Assembly (NCBI GenBank): GCA_036245805.1
Contig: BTRK01000003.1
Span: forward strand, 13,060,464 to 13,124,463
Reading direction: 5' to 3'
Origin: Pristionchus mayeri
Lineage: Eukaryota > Nematoda > Chromadorea > Rhabditida > Neodiplogasteridae
Length of the DNA stretch: 64,000 nucleotides
Shown one piece after another: positions 43,780 to 54,804 of this stretch. The position numbers and the translations under genes were made by a program. The notes under the pieces are model-generated. The model made no database searches, was not told the origin of the DNA, and saw nothing but the letters and a program-made list of their open reading frames with translations. Every line of letters starts with the position of its first letter. The first letter of the stretch is position 1.

Positions 43780-44169
43780 CACTCGTTCACTCACTCGCGA
43801 TACGCGTGGTATATTATCTATATTATTGGATCCCGTCTTGAATAATAGGGCAGAATTGTCTAAGGAGAATGCTACCATTACACTTCACACTCTCAACATC
43901 TAGCACCCCCCCCCTTCCCCACCCTTCTCTCTCTATATATTTCACCTTATCTCTCGCTTCTTCGTCTCGCGTAAATTAAAACTTAGAAATTTTAGGGGTC
44001 TGGGAAAATCGATATTCTGGCTTATTTGCTTGATCGCCAAACAAGTTCTATGGTGGTGTTTTATCATCAATGGATGTACTCTAACCACAGTTAGTGCAAC
44101 AACAAAGCATTTTTCGGCTGAGGTTTAAAAATTATTTCGAGCACACTCTCATAAGATGCATACATTATA

Positions 44170-44965
44170 TCACGCATCTCACGAGAGATTCGAAAAGACT
44201 GTGGGACAGGGCCATTTTCGGAATTTGGGTTTTGGTCTTCAATAGGTCCAACTACGTTCCCCACAATCGGAAAAGTCTTTGCGACAGTCCCTCTTCGAGC
44301 TGCTGCACCGGTCCCAGTCTCACCTCGTACTTTGTTGATGGCTTATCACCATTCAAAATTGAGCCACCTCGCTCCTTTTTCGTTTCCCATCTTTTCATGC
44401 TCTCTCGGCCTATGTAATTCACTTGGTCATATCTTGTCTCGTTAAGGCACTAGGATCAACGCGCATTTATTCGAAAACTGTTCGAATGTGTTTTCAATTT
44501 TTCGATAGTAGATGCGTCTTCCCGAGACGTTTCGTTTAAGGGGTTAATGCTCGCATATATCGAGGGCTAATTTAGTTTCGCATGTAAAAAGATTTCACTT
44601 GATTTGAAATTGATTTTCACTCTATTTTATCCCTATTGTTCCGTCACGTCGCCCAATTTGAAGTGAAAAATATCTCAATAAACGGTTACAAAGGCCATAA
44701 AGTGCAGAAAAATGCGTTTATTGAGTTATGTTTCACTTCAAATCGCGAGGTAGCTCAATTTTGAAGGGTGATAAGCCATCAACAAAGTCTCAGTTGAGAC
44801 TGCGACCGGTGCAGCAGCTCGAAGAAGGACGGTCGCAAAAACTTTTCCGATTGTGGGGGACTTAGTGGAACCTAGGGAAGCCCAAAACCGTTGAAAACCC
44901 AAATGCCAACAATGCCCCTTGTCCCAAGATCAGGCATTTTGAGTTGATCATCTCGTGAGGCGTGA
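44170..44965. mobile_element. foldback C, TCACGC family, 0.8 kb
   Basis: Ends TCACGCATCTCACGAGAGA ... TCTCGTGAGGCGTGA, with TATA on both sides (44166-44169 and 44966-44969). The arms pair around 44567. It is the same terminal family as 9937-11877 but with an unrelated interior. Confidence 0.85.
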
Positions 44966-45115
44966 TATAGTAATCTCTAGGAGGATATTCGTACACCACA
45001 TGCCTATTATATTGTGAGGTTTACCTACGGAATATTACAAAGTGTAAGTGCGTAGGGCAAAGTGGGGAGATGTTATGATATTTTGCAATTTGGGGCCAGA
45101 CTTTTGCACAGTACT

Positions 45116-45473
45116 GCATTTTCACAGATATGTGTAGAGTCCGCAGGCGGGTTTCTTCAACATGCTTCTAAAATAAAATGCGTATAGAATCCAATGGTTT
45201 ATGAGCTGCCGATGCGATTTCGACAACAAAAAATTAAAAATTTTGCGAAATAATTAAATTATGTGAATTAACAAAATTAACGCCGAGGCTAATATATTGT
45301 ACCCCTTCGAACCGGTCTTGTCGACATCAGGAGCGGTTCGAACTGATTTTTTTCTCTCAATATTTTTTATTAATTATTTATTCTTTATTTTTTTCGTAAA
45401 AAATATGTTTTCGAATTGATCTAAATGTCATTCTGGGAAATAGAGACTGAGAAAATAGTTTGTCACTGATTTT
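45116..45473. other. no gene seen
   Basis: AT-rich gap between the Tc1-like element and the next foldback. Confidence 0.4.
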
Positions 45474-47209
45474 TAAAACACGTTCTCCGTAAGAATGCAG
45501 TGAAAACAGGCATGGGTGGCACAACTCTGTCAAAATTATCGCCCAGTGCTCATACTTTGGGAACGTGACCCCTGGGGGCAAATAACTTTTCACCCGGAAG
45601 CGCGACCCGAAATATCGATTTTTGATCTACCGAAATCGATTTTTCAAGCTTTGGATTTAGCTATCGAGTGATAGCGGATTCGAAAGGGCATGAACAGTTA
45701 TGCAAGAATATCTAAGGAAACCGGAATCCATCAACGTTGACGTCAGATATATCATGAAATTTATCCATTTACATCACTTTTTATAGATCATGACATGCAT
45801 GCTCATGAATATATGGCTTGTACATTCCAGTTCAGAGATAAATTATGTAGTTTTTTTAAAATTCTGATTAAGATGAAGCATTAAAAGGGCATTTTTTCAC
45901 GGCGCTTTTTGTCAAAAAATCGATCGAACGCGACCTATTTTGTGATGAAATTTTTCAAACTTTGGATTTCGCTATCGAGTGATAGCTCATTCGAAAGAGC
46001 GTGAAAAGTTATGTGAGAAAAAGAGCACTACAATCCATCAACGTTGACGTCATTTGTTTTTTTTTTTTTGGAGCCACTTCAAGCGATTTTACAGTCGTCA
46101 ATAGACGATTACGCTAGGTGGTGTAGTGCGGTGAGGCCGACTACTGTTTGGACTACGTATCCCTGCTGTCCAAGGTGCTTCTAGGGAACGATACATTTCG
46201 CGACCTGGGTCACTGCCAATTTACCGACCCCGGAGGGATGGGGGGGCTTGGTCTGCCTCTGCGGGGGATCGAAGTCCCTTGTATAGCGAGTTCGTCATTT
46301 AGAACTGATCATTTGAAATTATTCATGTGAAGTATTTCGACATTTTCAAATTACGTTTTGGTGACCTGGGATATCGAAATTCGGATTCTAAAGATAAAAA
46401 TCCGTCAGAAAATCAGCTACCAAATCATTTCATGATTTCATCTTTTTCGCCATTTTTCAGGCCAAAAATTTCAATAGAAAAATCGAATTTCAACGTGTCT
46501 TTGAAAAGTGAACAAGATAAGCATTTTCTGACGTATTTTTATGTGTAGAATTTCGATATCCGAGGTCACCAAAACGTAATTTGAAAATGATATAGTCGAA
46601 ATACTTCACGTTGTTTCACATGAAGAATTTCAAATGATCAGTTCTAAATGACGTCAACGTTGATGGATTGTAGTGTTCTTCCAGTTTCTCACATGACTTT
46701 TCATGCTCTTTCGAATGAGCTATCACTCGATAGCGAAATCCAAAGTTTTAAAAATTTCATCACAAAATAGGTCACGTTCGATCTGACAAAAAGTAAAAAA
46801 AAAAATGCCCTTTTCAATGTTTCATCTTAATCAGAATTAAAAACTACATAATATATCTCTGAACTGGACTGTACAAACCATATCTTCATGAGCATTCATG
46901 TCATGATCTATAAAAAGTGATGTAAATGGATAAATTTCATGATACATCTGACGTCAACGTTGATGGATTCCGGTTTCCTTAGATATTCTTGCATAACTGT
47001 TCATGCCCTTTCGAATCCGCTATCACTCGATAGCTAAATCCAAAGTTTGAAAAATTGATTTCGGTAGATCAAAAATCTATATTTCGGGTTGCGCTTCCGG
47101 GTGAAAAGTTATTTGCCCCCAGGAGCCACGTTCCCAAAGTATGAGCACTGGGCGATAATTTTGACAGAGTTGTGCCATCCTATCTGCACTCTTACGGAGA
47201 ACGGGTTTT
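45474..47209. mobile_element. 1.7 kb foldback interrupted by a retroposon
   Basis: The arms pair from TTTTAAAACACGTTCTCCG (45471) to CGGAGAACGGGTTTTAAA (to about 47211), centred near 46473 after allowing for a 245 bp insertion in the left arm. Repeated blocks GCTATCGAGTGATAGC occur twice in each arm. A MITE (47210-47442) begins right at its outer end. Confidence 0.8.
46056..46292 (-). mobile_element. 237 bp SINE-like retroposon with oligo(A) tail
   Basis: On the minus strand it ends GCTTGAAGTGGCTCC followed by 13 A (plus-strand T, 46057-46069). It is flanked by CGTCATTT at 46048-46055 and 46293-46300. The same site is single and uninterrupted in the opposite foldback arm (46646-46653), proving insertion with an 8 bp duplication. 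Near its 5' end is GACTTCGATCCCC, a weak B-box match. There is no A box, so it may be 5'-truncated. Confidence 0.75.
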
Positions 47210-47442
47210 AAAGAAGGAGTAACACGAAAAATTAGTTTAATTAGCCATTATGAGTGTGTAATAGAAGCCGGCAGCCCGATCATGGTTCACTTTATCCGAA
47301 GTTTCTCAGTCAGGTCTGAGGCGCAGGGTATCTCTAGTTCCTTTATGTTTCACTCGCTTCACATAATTTTTGACTCTTTCTCGTGGTAAATACGCTACAG
47401 TCTCCCATTGCGAGCGCAATATCTTCGTGTTACCCCTTCTTT
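47210..47442 (+). mobile_element. 233 bp MITE, AAAGAAGGAGTAACACG ends
   Basis: Starts AAAGAAGGAGTAACACGAA and ends TTCGTGTTACCCCTTCTTT. It shares CTCGTGGTAAATACGCTACAG with the AAAGG family, so it is a relative. A half-end is at 15765. Confidence 0.75.
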
Positions 47443-49658
47443 AATCAAGATTCGGGAAGAGCAGGGTCGCAGGTTGCCAGCTTTCCGATCGATACAACGC
47501 AATTGCGCCATGTGTCAGATGGACGGCAAAGGCTCGATTATGTGATCTAAGGTCATTAGAATGGACTCATGAACAAAAATAGCATCTGGCAATTGGTGCA
47601 AAGAAAATTTCGATCGAGAAAAAATTAACATCTCAAAAAATCGCGGTTTTCCAGGCTAAAACTCAACTTCAATGCTCCCTCTGTCAGATTAACGCAATTG
47701 GTCGTAACGTGTACTCTAGAGTACAAAAGTTGTACGTGTAACGAAATATAGGGTCTGGCAGAGGGAGCAAATCAATTATCGGTCAAATCAATTAATAGTT
47801 CGAACTGGAAACATCCTTTTCTAAATTAACTATAAATACAATAAGCGGGCCTTAAAGTGGTCAAAATGACGTAAAACGCTAATTGGCACAGGGAGAATTC
47901 ATTCGGCTAGAGAAAAAAAACCTTTCTTAAAAACAAAGTATTGAAAAAAACATTTCAAAAGTTCGCAATCACAAAATGAGGACTAGCGTTGCGCGCATGT
48001 GTCGAGATATTTGGATACTGTACCCGTGAAACCTGAAATGACCGCACTCTGATGTCACTAGATATGTGAATGTAATGTATAATATAATATTTAAGGTAAA
48101 ATCGGCCACGTGTGATTCTGCAAAAATTAAATACACCTTTGGCGGACTTCGTGATTATCGGGAGGGGAAAATCGGCTGCTGGGAATGCGATATTGGAAAT
48201 GGACCGCTCTCTGGTATACCGGATGGTTAGTGATATCGACAATTATCTCTCATATGCTTTGCAAACCATAAGTGTATAACTCAATTTTGAACCCATTTTC
48301 AAACCTTAATGAAGCCACAATAAATGTGACGAGCCAAAACAGGAGTGAGAATCGTAACTTCCGAAGCTTCATCAAAGGTCAAAATCAGTGCTATTTAATC
48401 TGTATACCACATATCATGCCTCTTACGAGAGAATCGACCCAAAACGCTGAGGTTCTGGCAAAGCGATCATATCACGCCTATCACGAGAGAATCGAGCTGA
48501 ATCTGGAAAAAGTGGGGATCGGAGAAAAAGTCAGAGATGGGATTATCATTGATTTAGGGTGCTTTAGGTAAGTAACTTCGATCCCCAAAGTAGAAAAACC
48601 ACAACTTCATTCTGGGCACCATGGCATCGGGTCGGTCGTTCTGGTGCCTGTCTTTGAACGCGTTTATCTCAGTTCCGGTGCATTTTAGCGAGACATTACT
48701 CTAAGAATGACCCCCACTCTTTTTCCACGCTCTATCGAACTGGGCAAACCAGATCTTACGATTTTGACTTTGAACAGCGCTACATTTAAAGGCACTTTTC
48801 TAAAAAGTATAGGTAAAGATTCCGATAAGCTTTGAATAGTGAATAAAGTACATCATGCTCTTTAAAATGCGACTGGAGGTATCAGGCTGATGCAAAAGTT
48901 TTTGCCGATTTGACATTGATTTTCATTAAGTTTCCTGATTCAGCAAACATTGAGGTACGCCTCTACACAGGGGCGCTACTATCTATTGCTACGGAGATAT
49001 TATACTAGAAGAGTGATCAAAGACCTCGGCTCTTCTTCTATCTAAAACAATAAATTTACACAATTTTCGATCCGAAATGCGTAAAATTCGATTTTATGTT
49101 AGCGCGATTCGAGAAAATTTCTAGAAAACACAGCCATCCCCCCAACTTCACCAATTCACTGAGTAATAGGACAAGGTATGCTTGTTCAATTGGCCACTAT
49201 TTGTCAGGGTTTCGGAATGCCTCGGAAAAGAGGAGCTGCCAAAAGTAGGAATTTCGCTGTAATTTTTTGACATCATTGTTCGGAAAGCTATAACTGCTGG
49301 TGATATAAACGAAGTGTGACCATACTAGTAGAGTGTGCTCATTGGGTGAAGATCTGTAATATTTTGCGCATTTTATATCTCAAGCACTGTTGTAATGAAA
49401 AAAAAATGCTGTACAGTCCATTGTTGACAGTGGGCCTTTCAACATCACTATTAATTCAACATACATTTCTAAAAGGCTTATAGTATCATACCTAATTTAA
49501 ATATGATATTATCATCTACGTAAGCTGTACTTTATTATGCTATTTCGGTTTGGTCCTATCAATGCTATTCGCAGAGCACGATAGATCGAAAGATGAGGCC
49601 GAGATGACCCACCCAACGACTTTGATGCAACATTGTGACCACAAAACTGATTGTTTAG
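47443..49658. other. no supported gene; two half-ends of the TCACGC family
   Basis: ATATCATGCCTCTTACGAGA at 48411 and ATATCACGCCTATCACGAGA at 48468 are direct copies of the TCACGC-family terminus without partners. The rest is AT-rich. A frame at 48272-48571 spans these repeats and is not gene-like. Confidence 0.4.
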
Positions 49659-50215
49659 GCCATTACTATGTGGTACTAATAAGAGTATCCAAGCGCCTAT
49701 TGATAATGGAGAATTAGTTGAAAATCAGTCCAAGGCAAAATGCAGGGCATGCCCAAACGTAAAATATAAAAATCGGCAAAAACTTTTGCATCAACCTAAT
49801 AGTTATGCCGTTCAAAGTGTTCGAGATATTTTGAAGTCCAGTGCGGTGGGTCAACTTCAAATGGGCTGGGCCACATACATTATTTGTCAATTTAATCTTA
49901 TCCTGATCACACTGATAGTATCGTGAGCCGTTTCTTAGGTCAGATTAGGTTTTTTTACTTGAGAATTTACCATAATAACCGGAAAACACGGTTTAAATCC
50001 ATGTACAGTACTGACGAAAAGTTTGGATGCAGATTTCAAATGGTCTAAGGTAAGATATCGAATCACTGTTTGCACTGATCGGCAGGCAAACCATACGGGA
50101 ATATGTCACTACGATGTTTCTGAATATGCATTCGAAGCTCGGATGCAGTAGGCAAGATTACGGTAGCCCAACTTTACTTTTCTGAACTTCACGAAGCTTG
50201 ACAAAATTTTTTGCA

Positions 50216-50282
50216 CCGTCCTGACACGAACCCACGGTATTGCGTTTGCTAGACAAGTGTGTTAACCACTCGGCTATGATTT
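50216..50282 (-). repeat. degenerate tRNA-like sequence
   Basis: On the minus strand ATAGCCGAGTGGTTAACAC is an A-box/D-arm match of the Ser/Leu type, and GTGGGTTCGTGTCAG resembles a B box. The acceptor and T stems fail to pair. It is a tRNA-derived pseudogene or SINE head. Confidence 0.4.
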
Positions 50283-50390
50283 CGAGTTTATAAATTTAGG
50301 AACCTAATTTTGCTCGAAGAGTTGAACCTAAAACAACAAAGAACGGATTTTTAGCGTCAATTTTCGAAATAAAGCTAGTTCGTGATAGTG

Positions 50391-50955
50391 AGCCAGGGTT
50401 ACGGTATCCAGAATGCTGTATGTGAGTTACTGTATTCTTTCCAAAGTACATCTATGCCTGCCAAGCTGCCTGATGATGTGCTGGGTAACAATGATAGTGA
50501 TATAATATCATGTCAACATAAAAACAGTTCTCGATATCCACAGGTACGGTATCATGAGTACTGTAATTGGGGATACGGTATAATATTGAGTTAATGTAAT
50601 ATTCAATCAACCAAAGAACAAAATGAAAGAACTAAATAAGCCTAACCACTCGACCATGGTTTTGAGTCAAAACATATAAGAATACAAGTTTGCTTAAAGA
50701 GCTCCCCAATATGGAGCAACAACCTGACTTTTACCACAACTTTTGAGAAAAAAGTCAGTTCGTGATTCCACATGTGTATACGGTAGTGAGGGTTACGGTA
50801 GGTTACTGTAGAACGTCAATAATGTTGATTTATGATTATTTTTTTAAGATTGACCCAAGAAACCAAAGTTGCTCCACGGAACCGAGGTTACGGTAATCAG
50901 GTTACTGTAATTTGGATTACTGTAGTCCCATAGTGTAAGTCGTTACGGTAGTTAG
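50391..50955 (+). repeat. cluster of TAC(G/T)GTA motifs
   Basis: About twelve TACGGTA or TACTGTA occurrences, mostly as GGTTACGGTA or GGTTACTGTA, lie irregularly spaced in 570 bp, in the same orientation. The spacer sequence is not conserved, so this is not an ordinary tandem repeat. A few inverted TACCGTAACC copies occur at 789-905. Confidence 0.5.
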
Positions 50956-51923
50956 GCTTGATTACACCATGACCTACCTCACCATTATCGACCATGACCC
51001 CCCTATACGTCGATTTTTCTGACGGACAAATTGATCAAAAATACAACGTATATGGGGTTGCGGATTTTTGTGACGGACAAAACGTCGGTAGTGCTGGACA
51101 GCTATGCTCATGATACAGGTGATAAAGTGTACAGGTGTAATATAGAATAAATGTCTACATCGGGTTCCTGATTCATGCAACATTTGCACCTTTCGATTAG
51201 ATATTGGCAAAACATGTTTCCGACGTGACGTCGTCCGGAGGCAAATGGATGCTCTAATGAATGCGCTCATCGTTCTCAGGATCTGGCCGATTCTCAGACA
51301 TATACATTTTCTGTCTCATATCCACTTAAAATGGACTAAATGGATAAAATAACCAACATAAAATGTTACGGGTGATTGAACAATCTGTTTTGAAGATAAA
51401 CGGACAGTTACCAATTGTGTGCTTACGTGCCCGTCAGGTTACGATTTTCAGTACAAAGTGTCTTCAGATCCCAATAAGTTGAGACGTGTAAGTAATATCT
51501 GTACCAACCTAGGTATTCATGAAGTTGTCATTGAGCAGGTGCCGCAGCTAAACCGAATGATACGAGTCGATACCAGCGGTACATTGACAGGGCAGTGGAT
51601 CGACGATGCAGCAGTAGCAGATGCGGACATATCTTGCGAGCGATCTGGTATGGCTACTTCAATTGTGTATTTTGAGCTGTTGCTCGTTCATAAACCGGTC
51701 AAGGTTTTTAACGTTTGGGCATATTCTGTGCACAAGGTGTAAAATGCAAGTATACTTTGTATTATCAGGATCTGGTTGCAATCAGTTTTCAAACGGCGAT
51801 ACCAACAAATGCGAGGTTTTCGTCGACCAGAAATTCCATGGATCCGGTCACACATGCGTAAAACCGGCGATTTCTGCCGCTACGGGAACTACATGTCCCA
51901 CCACGCATCCGAGATTGTTCTGG

Positions 51924-53784
51924 GTAAATTGTTTAAATATTAGTAGGTTAGTGCAAAAGATTGACTGCTTTCATTATTTCACCTGACAAATTTACATTAC
52001 CTGTAATTCCTTTATAAAGACTCTATTAATAGCTTAGTGAAGGCGTAGCAGTGAAGTTTCGTAAAAAATTTGCATTTGCTTTAGCGGATTTTTACATGAA
52101 AAACACGAATTTTCCAATTTGTATATTGATCCATCCATACATGGATTTTATACAGGGTTCATTTATGTGCCAATGTAGCTAAGAGCAATGAAAAAAAATT
52201 GCAGATTAAGCTCAATGTAGACTTTGACAGTGAATTGATGTCGCGTTTTATCTTTAAAAAATGGTTCGATATTACATAACATAAACAGTATTCCCTAGCC
52301 TTCATCAAATATCGAAACCAATAGGTGATAGGCAGAATGAGATCGACGCGAAAGGGAAAAAAAACGTCGAAAGAAAAGAGTCAGAAACATACAATACAAA
52401 TTATGCAATTTTAAGATAAATATAAAATCATAGTAAGAAGATACAACTTGAGATTTCAGACATCGGGTGACGGCGATGGAGTTGCCATTGCTCCATTCTG
52501 TGAATCGTATGGCGAAATTACGGCTCTCTTCGATGGATTTGGCGATGCACGCCGTCCTTTGTATGCAAAGGCAACGACAGGAATCGCATGTACAGATGCT
52601 CCACTCGATATCCCCCTATAGAAGCTGATATAGAACGCGCATTGATGCACTCTACTGTCAGACTATTACCGAATAAATTATCTAATTGTAGTCGGAGTCA
52701 ACCAGCACTAATACAAGGGTAATTTTTCTGGAAAAATAATCATTGGATCCGAACGCACGAGACACGTGTTGATTTCGGCATGTGGATGATTTAGAAAAAA
52801 ATCAGCTCTTCACCGGTTATACGAATCCTCGATGTCCCTCTAATAACAATGTCAGTATGCATTTTATGTTGAGGAACGCGCAAAATATTAAAAAGAAGAG
52901 ATACTTATTTGCACACTTTTTCTGACCGGGATGACTAGCATATTTATTATGTGATTTTTTTCTTTTCTTTTCTTTTCCCGAGGCCCGAGAGAACGATGTG
53001 GCAGAGATTAGAAAACAGCAACCGAACAAGGTATGACTTACGTCACGAGCTTGATTTATTAGCAGTTATTCATGAATAGAAGAAAGAAACTAGAACTTGC
53101 CTAGTCTCTCTCCGCGCTTTCACGTGGTATAAATATTAAACTTACTAAAATGTTTCACACTTTACCTTGTACTAAAATTAATATAAGGCCGGTTACCGAA
53201 AAAATCCGCAAAACGCCTAAAGTGGCTGGCACACTGAAATTTCGAAAACTAGTGCAAAGGGGTTCTCGATGATGCTGATCATCATGGTACTTCATTTCGC
53301 ACCAATCCGACCGGTGCAGCCGGGCTGCAGGTCCGCTTTTCTACGTTTTTATGCGTTTTTCTGCGATAATTCAATAAGTACACATGAAATTACGTTGAAA
53401 TGTTTATTGTACCCTAATTAGGCCATGCACAAATAATAAAATTTTTGAAATAATGAATCTCTATTCGAAATGAGAAATTAATAAAAACTAATTTCTCGAA
53501 TACTAGATAAGTGTCTGGTATTTACATAATCAGATGCGAATTTTCAACACGATTATTTTCCGTATACCATGTGGGAGTTTATAAGTTCGCGATCTTTCGT
53601 TACAAGTGATTTTATATCGTTCTTTGCCTTCGTTCAAGTGTCTGCAGAACGATGAGAGGAAAAATCCATTGGGTTTCACTGCAATTATATTACTAAGTTG
53701 TGTGATGTATCATTCTCTGAAATGTACAGTGGTGGCCAAAATTATATAGCCTCCAGTTTTTCGATCATAAGTACCCTCAAACTT
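51924..53784. other. no supported gene
   Basis: AT-rich. A TTCTTTTCTTTTC microsatellite is at 52961-52978. A lone Tc1-like end (TA then CAGTGGTGGCCAAAATT) lies near 53725. A minus-strand frame at 52456-52650 has no splice support. Confidence 0.35.
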
Positions 53785-54031
53785 AAAGGAGGAGTAAAGT
53801 CAAACACGCGCCCGGTTGAATATGTTTCGCCTAGGGACGCACTCTCTTCAAGTCGCGTGCTATCTCGCCCCTACCCTGAGCTTTCCCTGATCTGGCTTCC
53901 AGCCAACTAGGTATAACTCGGTTCGGAATGGAGATATAAATGCGAAAATTTCGTAGCTTCTTATCGTTGTGTAGCTCTAGGCAGTGCATATGATAGCTTC
54001 AAAAATTCAATTTTGAGTTTACTCCTCCTTT
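53785..54031. mobile_element. 247 bp MITE, AAAGGAGGAGTAAA ends
   Basis: Starts AAAGGAGGAGTAAAGTCAAA and ends TTTGAGTTTACTCCTCCTTT, with TTAA at both borders. There is no coding capacity. Confidence 0.7.
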
Positions 54032-54804
54032 AAAGGGATCCGGGAGCCCAAAAGTGTATATTTTTAAATTATTTGGTTTATTTCTATTGAAATCAACTAT
54101 TGAAAACATATTATTTCGAAAAATAAAATACAAATTTAAAAAATATATGAGCGGAGAAAATTCGCAATTAAAATAATTCAACAATTTGAACGGTAGCGTG
54201 AGCCTTGGTGAGGTTTCCCACCATTTTTGCAATTTACCGGTTCTGAATTTACCGGTTCCCGCTAGCGACCGCAACCGGGCTCCGAATTTGTCGGCGTTTT
54301 CCACTTGTTTTTACGTTGTTTCTTTTCAAAACTGGTTATATTCCGTTTCAGAAGGGCCCAATTCACTTTGCTCACCATAAATTTAGGCAGAAATACACCT
54401 TGTTTAGCTTATTGTACCAAATTTGCTAGCAGTTTTTTCGAGTTTCTCTTGTTTCGCTAGACTTGCGAGCAACTTGCAATATAAATATTGTTGACTCAAC
54501 CTGCTTCTCAACCACTACTCGCGTGTGCATTTAATTCGGCGTGGCTTGATATGAGCGTGGAAATGCCGACATCAGTTCTTATCTGCGGTGTTCGTTCGCT
54601 CTACCGTGTAGGAAGGCGCGTTGACTAGTTGTTCACGACTTTTCCCACCATCCTCACGGTCGTAATACTTTTCCTCGATAATGTCGATACTACATAATAG
54701 TTTTGCCTCCTTCGTGTTATCTTTTATTGTCGAGCCTCACTCCGTTTCAGCGGTTCGCTGCCGGTCCATCCGTCGTCGGCGGAGTAGAACGTGCAACACG
54801 GAGA
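54032..54804. other. upstream of the PITP pseudogene; no gene seen
   Basis: No exon recognised. The probable former 5' region of the PITP gene lies in its right part. Confidence 0.4.

Larger units (their letters stand above)
38557..45115. mobile_element. 6.6 kb Tc1-like element with nested insertions
   Basis: Left end CAGTACTGTGCAAAAGTATA (preceded by TA) and right end, inverted, CAGTACTGTGCAAAAGTCTG, both followed by GCCCCAAATT. Between them lie a decayed Tc1/mariner transposase (38866-39244), foldback A (40040-43779) with foldback B (40182-41625) inside it, and foldback C (44170-44965). The right TA duplication has become CA. Excluding the foldbacks, about 2 kb remains, a normal size for a Tc1-like element. 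Confidence 0.75.
49659..51923 (+). pseudogene. Cys-rich secreted-protein gene, later exons
   Basis: Exons: 49659-49758 (after TTGTTTAG, LCGTNKSIQAP ... KAKCRACPN); 51408-51487 (80 bp, TNCVLTCPSGYDFQYKV, donor CGT|GTAAGT); 51539-51647 (109 bp, VPQLNRMIRVDTSG ... GQW ... ISCERS); 51769-51923 (155 bp, GCNQFSNGDTNKCEV, TCVKP, TCPTTHPRLFW, donor GTAAAT). The last three join with correct phases (0, then 1). They are paralogous, in order, to 26882-26979, the exon at 26731 and 14579-14724. The 49659 exon resembles 27502-27631 but is one base out of phase with its expected partner. Together with 38193-38538 this looks like one gene stretched by transposons. No 3' end was identified. Extracellular location is inferred from Cys content. 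Confidence 0.5.

Noticed and set aside
323..50282. Functional tRNA genes
   Set aside because: A and B boxes are present at several sites, but acceptor and T stems do not pair in any of them.
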